Shown: piece by piece, positions 1 through 9,738 of the stretch | Layout: every line of letters starts with the position of its first letter | Numbering within the stretch: position 1 is the stretch's first letter | Assembly: GCA_947462335.1 (NCBI GenBank) | Contig: OX381720.1 | Location: 63,385,946 to 63,449,945 of the forward strand | Length of the DNA stretch: 64,000 nt | From: Harmothoe impar | Taxonomy: Eukaryota > Annelida > Polychaeta > Phyllodocida > Polynoidae | Direction of reading: 5' to 3' | Notes under the pieces: generated by a model | What the model was told of the DNA's origin: nothing | Seen by the model: only the letters and a program-made list of their open reading frames with translations | The model's database searches: none | Program-made: the position numbers and the translations under genes

Positions 1-2070
1 TGGTGGTGTCGCTGCTGCTCACAGGGGGGAGCGTTGTAGTATTAGTATTAGTGGGTGTTAGCATTACACACCAGGAGGCTCTAATCCTCTTCGCTGCTGG
101 GTGCCTAGCGAGACGCGCAGTTGGTTTTTGAAACTTACACATAGAGAAAATGGAGAGACACTAATCCTTAAGCAGCTGGAATCCTATAGTAGTACATTTC
201 ACACTCAACAAAGATAACACCATGGGCACAATAGGTTATAAATATACAACTATCCCATGTATTCAGACTCTTATAGGGGTCTACTGAAAATGAAATTTTG
301 AACCCTGAACCATCTGGGCAACTTCTCGCCATGCCGCCATAGGGAGGATTCAACCTGAGCCAATCATACCTCGAGATGGACACTTGATTTCATGGTCATT
401 CAAGCATTTTAAGATCATTGTTTGTGAACATAGGAAGTTTTTTTTTGGCTAAAAATAAACACCACAAGTAGGCATGTACATAGATAAACCTCAAAATTCT
501 CTGCTGTCTGTATATGGGTATGTGTCCGACTCATGGTGAATCTACCCTACCACACAGGAACCACTCTGCCATGAGGCATTAACCCAATATGTATCAGTCA
601 TAGCTTTCTACTATGTTAAATGTCTCATTATCAATTGGCCAACTTTAATATGTCCTGTCAATATTATACAACGTGTACATAGGGCTGACAATACTCATGT
701 TTTTAAGGGTTGTGTAAATGCAATGACTGAACTATGCAATGTACACATTTCCTGGTAATTACCGGTACCCTAAGCGCTAAAACCTCTGATGAACATAGGG
801 CCAAATTGTTGGCCATTGCTGAGGAATTACTTCGAAATGCATCACAAACTTAAATGCATATGAAAGTCTGACTCATCTTCAGGGGGAGGGCGTAAAATGA
901 AATTTGCCTCATTTTATGAAATAAACCCTTGCATACTAACGGTAAAAATGGGAAGGCCAAAGTGTAGATGCCTTTAGTGAGGAGGGTGTGTGTGAATAGA
1001 GTTTGTGTCTCAAGTTGTATACACAAAACAAGACGGTTTCCATAACTGTCATATAACTTATATATGGCCTAAAAAGGGCTGCATGCGTTAACATTTTCCA
1101 ATTTTAGGAGGATTGCAGTTTTTTCCTTAATTATCTATTTATACATCAGAGTTACGAAAAAAAGCAATTACAACAGCCCCCAACTCCCTCATGCTCTTCA
1201 AAAACTGGCCGCAAAGCTGATAGTCAATTGCATCAGTTGATACAAGCTGTCTATTCTCATGAATCAGGGTCACACAGAGAGGACCAAAGACACCACTATT
1301 TCTTCAGATGTAATTTTGAAAAAATAATCACTTATGTAACAGACTATTGGTTTACAAAAGCTAACGATACCTTTTACTTTATTTACTTTAATACATCAGG
1401 CCTTCTGTAGTCTGTTAACCTTTATTGTGTAGACCGGGATCTATAGACAGGGGTGTATTAGGATCCTGTTTTGTACGCGGGAAAGGCACACCACCCTCAC
1501 ATGGAAGCAACTTTTTTTCACGACCCTCACAATTGTGTTATTCCTATGAATTAATTCTGACCATTCTCATCCATTTTTTGAACAAACAGCTTATTATTAG
1601 AAATATCTCTTCTGTGATTTTAATTCTGTAGCAAAGGACAAAACATGGCATACTTGATTAGTCCCAATGTGACCTAGTTTTCTGAGAATTCACAACAAAA
1701 TTAAGGCCAATTTCTTTCTTGTCCATGCCTTGTTCATCTTCAATTAGTTTCCTCAACCATCAGCCAACAGTTGCCTACAGTAGCCTCAATAACAAAGCCA
1801 ATACAAGTATCTCCGACCTTCACACATTGCAGGGAGCACAGAGTTATGGGTGTCTGTACCGCGTTTGTAAGCGGTGTGTCTTCATACCCCGCTACAGATG
1901 AGACGGTGAACAGGCCGCCGGGTCTCCTCACAAACACGTCAAATGGTGCAGTCAGATTAGAGACCTTCATGACAAATACTGCGCTCTGGGGACCTGAATC
2001 AGCAAGAATTACTCCATTTACTCACAGGCACCATGCATGTATTTACAAATACATATATACACAGATATTT
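1..2070. repeat. Segmental duplication copy 1 (of 7640-9738)
   Basis: Apart from small indels and scattered substitutions, this stretch reads like 7640-9738, in the same orientation. The left edge is probably cut by the window start. It covers the 3' UTR and last (PAN) exon of lectin A, so it is a detached copy of that gene's 3' end. It lies upstream of the GPCR exons and is probably in a GPCR intron. The two copies are roughly 95 percent identical by eye. Confidence 0.85.
1740..1993 (-). pseudogene. Orphan PAN/apple-like terminal exon (copy of lectin A last exon)
   Basis: On the minus strand this has an acceptor ending GATTCAG, then an open frame closing with EETN and TGA. It matches the last exon of lectin A (9401-9654) almost residue for residue. 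The cysteine spacing (CSLQC, then TCIGF, then GNCWL) resembles a PAN/apple module. No signal-peptide or CTLD exon lies within reach upstream on this strand, where the GPCR occupies the other strand. It is probably a stranded duplicate. The frame is intact, so the copy is recent or tolerated. Confidence 0.6.
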
Positions 2071-2084
2071 ATAAACTGTACCTT

Positions 2085-2580
2085 GGCGCTTACTTTACTG
2101 TATGATGTACCCTTGTTCTCTTACAGTTGCTTAACACATGGCGTCTGGGCGCTTACTTGACTACATGATGTACCCTTGTTCTCTTACAGGTGCTTAACAC
2201 ATGGCGTCTTGGCGCTTACTTTACTGTATGATGTACCCTTGTTCTCTTACAGTTGCTTAACACATGGCGTCTTGGCGCTTACTTTACTGTATGATGTACC
2301 CTTGTTCTCTTACAGGTGCTTAACACATGGCGTCTTGGCGCTTACTTTACTGTATGATGTACCCTTGTTCTCTTACAGTTGCTTAACACATGGCGTCTGG
2401 GCGCTTACTTGACTACATGATGTACCCTTGTTCTCTTACAGGTGCTTAACACATGGCGTCTTGGCATTTACTTTACTACATGATGTACCCTTGTTCTCCT
2501 ACAGGTGCTTAACACATGGGGTCTGGGTGCTTACTTCACTGTATGATGTACCCTTGTTTTCTTACAGGTGCTTAACACAT
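2085..2580 (+). repeat. 63-bp minisatellite containing a splice acceptor plus exon start (8 copies)
   Basis: Eight units of about 63 bp each hold an intron end (pyrimidine tract, then TTCTCTTACAG) followed by about 35 bp that repeat the beginning of the GPCR exon at 2568. Acceptor AGs fall near 2127, 2190, 2253, 2316, 2379, 2442, 2505 and 2567. Alternate units carry CAGTTGC or CAGGTGC. The last unit runs into the real exon. The repeat therefore spans an intron-exon boundary. Confidence 0.9.
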
Positions 2581-2722
2581 GGCGTCTGGGTGCTTACTTC
2601 ACGGACTACCTGCCGTCCTACCAGCGCCTGGCCCATCCCTGCAGTCTGGTGTTTATCGTGTTCAGCCTCACGATGGTGCAGGTCATTATCGGGGTCGAGT
2701 GGCTCATCCTAAAACCTCCGCT
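2568..2722 (+). CDS. GPCR exon: IL2 and TM4
   Basis: The acceptor TTTTCTTACAG precedes GTGCTTAAC. The exon encodes NTWRLGAYFTDYLPSYQ and then a hydrophobic TM4. Two donors overlap at its end. Only GTATGT at 2723 gives phase 2, which fits the next exon; GTAAGT at 2727 would break the frame. Confidence 0.75.
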
Positions 2723-5700
2723 GTATGTAAGTGACCTAGTTATACTGAAATCCTCGCTGGGATTCAACCTCATGGTAGACACAAATACACAAGCGATATA
2801 GAGTCGAGCTGTGCTCTGGGAGTCCAATGTTATAGCTTCAATTTGAAATTTGGTTTCATTTTATAAATTCCCTAGTCTTATTGAGACTTTTTTTTCTGGA
2901 GATTCCTGAATTTGAGCAAACATGGTTGCATCTCATGCCTAGGACTAAGGGAGACTAATTAGGCAGAGTTGTATATATTTTTGACTCCATACCATTGTAG
3001 TTGAGAGAGGGAAATCATTTTCACCTAGTCCAAATACTGACTACTTTTATATTTCATGACAGTGCCATCCGGCAATGCACACCAGCCAGTGGCTTACCAT
3101 GCTGGTCCTGTTTCATAATGACCCCTCTATATACCTATACTACTACATATTGTCTTATCGCAGTGCAGTTCCCCGTTGTGCTGCAGCTGACTTCCACAAT
3201 GAGCACCTTGTTTTGTACATCATGTACCATAATAACACCTATATGTAACTGTACATGTTGTCTATATATAACTGTACACATTGTCTATATGTAACTGTAC
3301 ATGTTGTCTATATGTAACTGTACATGTTGTCTATATGTAACTGTACATGTTGTCTATATGTAACTGTACATGTTGTCTATATGTAACTGTACATGTTGTC
3401 TATATGTAACTGTACATGTTGTCTATATGTAACTGTACATGTTGTCTATATGTAACTGTACATGTTGTCTATATGTAACTGTACATGTTGTCTATATGTA
3501 ACTGTACATGTTGTCAATATGTAACTGTACATGTTGTCTATATGTAACTGTACATGTTGTCTTATCACAGAGCCATCCCCCGCTGTGCTCCTGCAGACTT
3601 CCACAATGAGGAGCTGGTGCTGTCTTGTATCTACGTCATGGCGCTCATGCTGCTCACGCTGGTCTTCTCGGCTGTGACGTGGGACAGTGAGGAGAACCAC
3701 CGCGAGTCTCGCTGGATGCTCATCACAACCTGCTTCAGCATCGGTATGTGTTGTATAGAAAGTTTGCTTATAATTCTGTACACTTTGTTTCATCAGCATA
3801 TTTAACCACTAACAAAAGCAATGTTCTTAGTATTAAAATAGACTTCAATTAAAATCATGAAATTCTATTTCAGCACATTATCTACTTCCAGTCAATTACC
3901 CTACATAGCCACAAGTTTTGACACTATTGTAAAATAATACAAGGATCAAGCATGGCCACAAAACACATAGTAATAAATATATCACTGCTGTAATGGTCCC
4001 TCAATTTTCCCCTATCATCCTGAGAAATTTCATCATCATGTTATTTAATATCCCCAAGAGGATATCCCTATTTATTTCCTATTTTCCAAATCTTTCCTAA
4101 TGCTCCTTTAATATCTTCACATAATGATATGACCTGCTAAAATCTTCACCAACATCTATGTTTACCAAACAGGTATTCTGATAGTGTGGACGGTGGTGTC
4201 TACACTGACTGAGATAAAGTACCGGGAGCCGGCCATTGCCATCGCGCTGCTCATCAACGCCACGATCATCCTGCTCGCCATCTTTGTACGCAAGATCTAC
4301 CTCCTCAACAAGTACCAGAAGGAGGCTGACGACGAGCGCAAGTCGCAGTTTGCCATCAACGATGACACCAAAGGTGAGCAGCATAACATAAGTGGAATAT
4401 CAGTATGATATCAGTACAATATCAGTAGACCATCAGTAGGACATCAGTATGTGAGTACAGGTATAAGAAGGAGGCTTACGACAAGCGCAAGACACAGATT
4501 GCCATCAGCAGTAAAACCAAATGTAAGTACATCAGTATGACATCAGTATGACATCAGTATGACATCAGTATGACATCAGTAAAATATCAGTAAGACATCA
4601 GTACAACATCAGTATGACATTAGTATAACATCAGTATGACATTAGTATTACATCAGTATGACATCAGTATGACATCAGTAGGACATCAGTATGACATCAG
4701 TATGACATCAGAATGACATCAGAATGACATCAGTATGACATCAGTATGACATCAGTATGTGAGTACAGGTATAAGAAGGAGGCTTACGACAAGCGCTAGA
4801 CACAGATTGCCATCAGCAATAAAACCAAATGTGAGTACAACATCAAAACAATATCAGTATGGCATTAGTGCATCCGTAAAATATCAGTATGACATCAGTA
4901 TGACATCAGTATGACATCGGTATGACATCAGTTTGACATCAATGTGACATCAGTATGACATCAGGATGGTATCGATACAACTATGGTACAACATCTGTAT
5001 GACATCAGTTCAACATCAATGTCAGTATAGTATCAGTATAATTTCAGCATAATATCAGCATAAAGGCAAATGCTATTTATGCTCATCTGTTGCAAGAGAT
5101 TAGAAGATGTACTGTTGTTCTATGCAATTATGTTATATTATATTGACATTTTTAACATTCCTTTATGAATGACAGCATCTGAAAATGATGATAGTTATCA
5201 TATTGGTAAATGGTCTGCCCTTGATGCTGAATTAATGGATCTAGATTTGTTTACTTTGACATTACATTTCATCATCACTGACTAGGCACCAATAGTCAGC
5301 TGATATTTAGAAACTTAGGTTGAAATCCTATTTTCTATATTTTCAGACCACGACTTCTATTCTACACTATACAACAACCAGGCGTTTGACCACTCGGGTG
5401 ATACCGGTTCTAGAAAGGGTGCCGGCAGTCACACGGGCAGCGGTGTCGTCTACGTGTACGATGGGACCACTGGTCAGTCAGGTAAAGTACCTGATATAAT
5501 TTAGTATATTCATAGACTATAGTACATAATTCAGAAGTGCACGTTTACCTATTAAAATTAAGTGTTTATTAGAAATCGTTCTCCCCCATAGAGGTTTGGT
5601 ATCACAGTTTGTATGCAAAGTGTCATAGTACTATCACTAATAGCCAGTATTACAACAGAGTTAAAGCATATATGTGCAACTCTATATATAACTACTGTCT

Positions 5701-5777
5701 AAGTATTTGCAAAACCACTTCTCACCTTTAATTGTATGTGGCACATCTTTACAGGTATGGGTCAAAACGTGTATTAA
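2568..5777 (+). CDS. Class C GPCR, C-terminal part (five exons; 5' end outside the window)
   Basis: Exons 2568-2722, 3571-3743, 4173-4373, 5347-5481 and 5755-5777 join in frame and end with TAA. The product runs from the TM3/intracellular-loop-2 junction (NTWRLGAYF, like the K-T-W-R segment of metabotropic receptors) through TM4 (CSLVFIVFSLTMVQVIIG), TM5 (LVLSCIYVMALMLLTLVF), TM6 (ILIVWTVVSTL) and TM7 (AIAIALLINATIILLAIF) to a polar cytoplasmic tail. That is the family 3 (mGluR/GABA-B/GPR158-like) topology. The extracellular domain and TM1-3 must lie before position 1. I cannot name the subfamily; the ligand is unknown. The gene is notable for boundary-spanning minisatellites in its introns. 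Confidence 0.75.
3164..3225 (+). pseudogene. Degenerate duplicate of the start of the GPCR TM5 exon
   Basis: The acceptor-like CTTATCGCAG and the following about 45 bp repeat the true acceptor and exon start at 3561-3615: both read ...PRCA..ADFHNE. The copy then degenerates into an array of 23-bp repeats. It has no donor in a matching place, so I read it as a partial exon duplication. Confidence 0.7.
3238..3560 (+). repeat. 23-bp minisatellite (TGTCTATATGTAACTGTACA core)
   Basis: About 14 near-identical copies of a 23-bp unit fill the space between the degenerate exon copy and the true TM5 exon. The last unit merges into the acceptor (TGTACATGTTGTCTTATCACAG), so the array abuts the splice site. 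Confidence 0.9.
3571..3743 (+). CDS. GPCR exon: ECL2 end, TM5, IL3 and start of TM6
   Basis: The acceptor is CTTATCACAG and the donor GTATGT. It encodes IPRCAPADFHNEE (the ECL2 Cys expected in class C receptors), the TM5 helix, the IL3 segment DSEENHRESRW and the first part of TM6. The phase is 2 to 1. Confidence 0.78.
4173..4373 (+). CDS. GPCR exon: TM6, TM7 and start of tail
   Basis: The acceptor is CAAACAG and the donor GTGAGC. It encodes ILIVWTVVSTL (TM6), the ECL3 segment EIKYREPA, TM7, and the tail start RKIYLLNKYQKEADDERK. Phase 1 to 1. Its 3' end is the parent of two degenerate copies further downstream. Confidence 0.8.
4400..5060 (+). repeat. CATCAGTATGA satellite with two embedded copies of the exon 3' end and donor
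   Basis: Roughly fifty imperfect 10-11-bp units (GACATCAGTAT) fill this intron. Embedded at 4461-4522 and 4769-4830 are 62-bp copies of the last part of exon 4173-4373, each preceded by GAGTACAG and followed by GTAAGTAC or GTGAGTAC. The first copy is open in the parental frame (YKKEAYDKRKTQIAIS); the second has a TAG. Neither keeps the gene's phase if spliced in. Confidence 0.85.
5347..5481 (+). CDS. GPCR exon: cytoplasmic tail
   Basis: The acceptor is TATTTTCAG and the donor CAG|GTAAAG. It encodes HDFYSTLYNNQAFDHSG, then a Gly/Ser-rich stretch ending VVYVYDGTTGQSG. If the donor were not used, the frame would stop 8 codons later at TAG (5506-5508). Confidence 0.7.
5755..5777 (+). CDS. GPCR last coding exon (short)
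   Basis: After the acceptor CATCTTTACAG, the phase-1 frame reads G-M-G-Q-N-V-Y and TAA. It is a very short coding end, so confidence is limited. It is the only nearby acceptor giving a sensible stop in phase. Confidence 0.5.
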
Positions 5778-7100
5778 TCCCGGATTGAGCGTTCATCAAA
5801 GGTGCTTTCATACCCAGTCCAGACATCGTGACACGTCGGTGTCACAACGGGCTTCTTATTTGTCTCCAAGAATGGATCAGCGTATAAAAGTAACTCCTAC
5901 ATTCCAGCTGTCCGCTGTTTACAGTGCTCTATGTTTATGTTGCTCCATGCAGATTTATAAATTGTAAGTAAGAAAGGCATTTGTACACCTCATCACTGTA
6001 TGTCAAATACTTGAAGCTTTTTATTGAGTGTTTCCAAGTTTTTTGCTTTATTTTGTAGGAGCGAATCTCACTTTAACTTATACAATTGATATTCCATAAC
6101 AAAAAGCAGTATATGTAACATATAGATATGAAGAAGGAACCCATGCCCAATATGTACTATATTGCACTGTATATTAATAAACTCACTGATACAGCATTAA
6201 TAGAACTGATTGATTTGCAAATACCTATTGGTGGTGCTGAGGATAAAGAATTTGATACTTTTATAAAATGTTATTAATGTACATTAGAGATAGTATTAAA
6301 TACATACAATTCATATTCTGAACTACAGATTAATATGATCTGCCGTTTGGTACTAAAAATGTTCTCTATATAGTGCCTTGTTGCACTAGCCGTATTTGCC
6401 AAGGCAGTGCATTAATGCACTAGGCAGTGCATTAATGCACTAGGCAGTGCAATAATGCACTAGCTGGCTTGAAAGAGTTACTTATACAGACATTACTGTT
6501 GTAGCGAATACTTCCATATACCGCCTACACTGCTGTCCTGATGTGTTCAAAGCCCTAATGTCTCACATGGATCTTGGACAAGTAGTTGAATCATGGAGCT
6601 TTCATAGAAAGATATCACATATTTATCACTGAGGAACTTGTCTGCTTCCATTCTATTTTTGCATGCATGAAATCGCTAACAATAAATAACAATGTCATAT
6701 AATGTCTAGCATTTTTACAGAATGAATCTTGGAAATAAAGCAGAAAAACAAGTGATAGTTACTTAGCTATCCTTGGTAGTTAAGTTATTTGCTTCATGTG
6801 GAAACCTATGCTTCAGCGAATCAGCATTATTATGATGGGTCTTGGAAAGTGTGTATGAATGAATTTTCATGTTTGTGTTTGTCTCTGTAGCCGTTAAACT
6901 AATCACAAATTATTATCAATTGTTATAGACTCTGTTAATGATACTGAAATAAAGACTCATTTATAAAAAAGATTAAGCTTTTTATCTTTTGATATTTGTG
7001 TATACTTAGAAGTATGGTATGTATTGGCATAAAATCATTTGCATTTTTCGTAGTAACTAGGTCTTGGCATCATCATGACCCACTCCTTAAGCCAATCATG
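5778..7100 (+). other. Probable GPCR 3' UTR and following non-coding DNA
   Basis: I see no convincing coding region here. AATAAA hexamers occur near 6175 and at 6948-6953 (followed by AT-rich sequence) and could end the GPCR transcript. Confidence 0.35.
6402..6465 (+). repeat. 20-bp palindromic tandem repeat (3 copies)
   Basis: AGGCAGTGCATTAATGCACT occurs three times in tandem, the last with one change. Each unit holds the self-complementary AGTGCATTAATGCACT, so each could form a hairpin in RNA. It lies in the putative GPCR 3' UTR. Confidence 0.8.
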
Positions 7101-7568
7101 AGTTGGTATGTCTTTGATTGGCGGCCTATTCAAAAGGGGTTGGAACATAAGGATCACATGACACATGGTCAAATGAGGTGGTGACATAATAAGCTCTGAA
7201 AATTTATTTCTGCTCTTTTTTTGATTTGCAATAAAGAAATATTAAAAAATGCCTCCATGTCCTGTTCCAAATTCACCATGGTGCATGGCTGCAGCTCTCT
7301 GGAGGTACTCACCAGTGTTGCAAACTAGCCAGGACTATAGTTGTGCATCATGATGCCAATGGGAACACACATTCATGCACTATGAAGCTGCCATTTTCTC
7401 TCCAAGCTAAAATTCATTGTGACTTCTGATAAATTCATATTCAGCTCACCTAAACCTCCTCGTTAAGTCAATGCTACTGATGTATTTTAAAGCTCCTTTT
7501 TTTTCCGCTTCAATATCCTTTGTTTATAAAGGATAACAGAACTCAAGAGTGTTTTTGTGAACACAGTG

Positions 7569-7574
7569 TTTATT
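7569..7574 (-). terminator. Candidate poly(A) signal of lectin A
   Basis: AATAAA is read on the minus strand about 1.8 kb downstream of the lectin A stop codon. The neighbouring sequence resembles the region near 19350-19400 downstream of the lectin B TM exon, which suggests homologous transcript ends. Confidence 0.4.
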
Positions 7575-7639
7575 CAAGCATTCTATATAAGACACACATT
7601 GTTAAGGCATGCATTAACATGTATATATTGGCTAAGTCA

Positions 7640-9738
7640 TATCTCCGCTGGTGGTGCCGCTGCTACTCACAGGGGGGAGCGTTGTAGTATTAGTATGTTG
7701 GTGTTAGCATTACACCCAGGAGGCTCTTATCCTCTTTTCTGCTGGGCGCCTAGCGAGACGCGCAGTTGGTTTTTGAAACTTACACGCAGAGAAAACGGAG
7801 AGACCCTAATCCTTAATCAGCTGAGAACATATAGTAGTACATTTCACACTCAACAAAGTAACACCCAGGGCACAATAGGTTATAAATATACAACTATCCC
7901 ATGGATCTCCCAGCCTATATGCAGACTCTTATAGGGGTCTACTGAAAATGAAATTTTGAACCCTGAACCATCTGGGCAACTTCTTGCCATGCCGCCATAG
8001 GGTGGATTCAACCTGAGCCAGACATACCTTGAGATGGACACTTGATTTCATGGTCATTCAAGCATTTTAAGACCATTGTTTGTGAACATAGGAAGTTTTT
8101 TTTTGGGCTAAAAATAAACACCACAAGTAGGCATGTACATAGATATAAACCTAAAAATTCTCTGCTGTCTGTATATAGGTATGTGTCCGACTCATGGTGA
8201 ATCTACCCTACCACACAGGAACCACTCTGCCATGAGGCATTAACCCAATATGTATCAGTCATAGCTTTCTACTATGTTAAATGTCTCATTATCAATTGGC
8301 TAACTTAAATATGTCCCATCAATATTATACAACATGTACATAGGGCTGACAACACTTATGTATTTAGGGTTGTGTAAATGCAATGACTTAACTATGCAAT
8401 GTACACATTTCCTGGTAATTACCGGTACCCTAAGCGCTAAAACCTCTGATGAACATTGTGCCAAATTGATGGCCATTGCTGAGGAATGACTTCAAAATGC
8501 ATCACAAACTTAAATGCATATGAAAGTCTGACTCATCTTCAGGGGGAGGGCGTAAAATGAAATTTGCCTCATTTTATGAAATAAACCCTTGCATATTAAT
8601 GGTAAAAAATGGGTAGGCCAAAGTGTAGATGCCTTTAGTGAGGAGGGTGTGTGTGAATAGAGTTTGTGTCTCAAGTTGTATACACAAAACAAGACGGTAT
8701 CCATAACTGTCATATAACTTATATATGGCCTAAAAAGGGCTGCATGCGTTAACATTTTCCAATTTTAGGAGGATTGCAGTTTTTTCCTTAATTATCTATT
8801 CATACATCAGAGTTATGAAAAAAAGCAATTACAACAGCCCCCAGCTCCCTCATGCTCTTCAAAAACTGCCAGCAAAGCTGATAGTCAATTGTATCAGTTG
8901 ATACAAGCTGTCTATTCTCATGAATCAGGGTCACACAGAGAGGACCAAAGACACCACTATTTCTTCAGATGTAATTTTGAAAAAATAATCACTTATGTAA
9001 CAGACTATTGGTTTATAAAAGCTAACGATACCTTTTACTTAATTTACTTTAATACATCAGGCCATCTGTAGTCTGTTAACCTTTATTGTGTAGACCGGGA
9101 TCTATAGACAGGGGTGTATTAGGATCCTGTTTTGTACGCGGGAAAGGCACACCACCCTCACATGGAAGCAACTTATTTTCACGACCCTCACAATTGTGTT
9201 ATTCCTATGAATCAATTCTGACCATTCTCATCCATTTTTTGAACAAACAGCTTATTATTAGAAATATCTCTTCTGTGATTTTAATTCTGTAGCAAAGGAC
9301 AAAACATGGCATACTTGATTAGTCCCAATGTGACCTAGTTTTCTGAGAATTCACAACAAAATTAAGGCCAATTTCTTTCTTGTCCATGCCTTGTTCATCT
9401 TCAATTAGTTTCCTCAACCATCAGCCGACAGTTGCCTACAGTAGCCTCAATAACAAAGCCAATACAAGTATCTCCGACCTTCACACATTGCAGGGAGCAC
9501 AGAGTTATGGGCGTCTGTACCGCGTTTGTAAGCGGTGTGTCTTCATACCCCGCTACAGATGAGACGGTGAACAGGCCGCCGGGTCTCCTCACAAACACGT
9601 CAAATGGTGCAGTCAGATTAGAGACCTTCATGACAAATACTGCGCTCTGGTCACCTGAATCAGCAAGAATCATCCATTTACTCACAGGCACCATGCATGT
9701 ATTTACAAATACATATATACACAGATATTTATAAACTG
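7640..9738. repeat. Segmental duplication copy 2 (lectin A 3' end)
   Basis: This is the same sequence as 1-2070, in the same orientation. Because it is contiguous with the rest of lectin A, it is probably the source copy. On the minus strand it holds the last exon and the long 3' UTR of lectin A. Confidence 0.85.
9401..9654 (-). CDS. Lectin A last exon: PAN/apple-like domain and stop
   Basis: The acceptor is TTGCTGATTCAG. It encodes 84 residues, including VFVRRPGGLFTVSSVAG and the Cys pattern CSLQC / TCIGF / NCRL, then TGA. I compared it with the PAN/apple fold by cysteine spacing only; a search is needed to confirm. Confidence 0.68.

Noticed and set aside
1228..1631. Short plus-strand ORFs repeated at 8889-9292
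   Set aside because: They are repeated only because the whole 2-kb segment is duplicated, and they lie in the 3' UTR of lectin A on the other strand.
2085..3560. CRISPR-like array
   Set aside because: Repeats are contiguous without unique spacers and the DNA is clearly animal; these are minisatellites.
4461..4830. Alternative GPCR exons at 4461-4522 and 4769-4830
   Set aside because: Although flanked by AG and GT, including either would break the phase, and the second has a stop in the parental frame; treated as repeat-borne copies.
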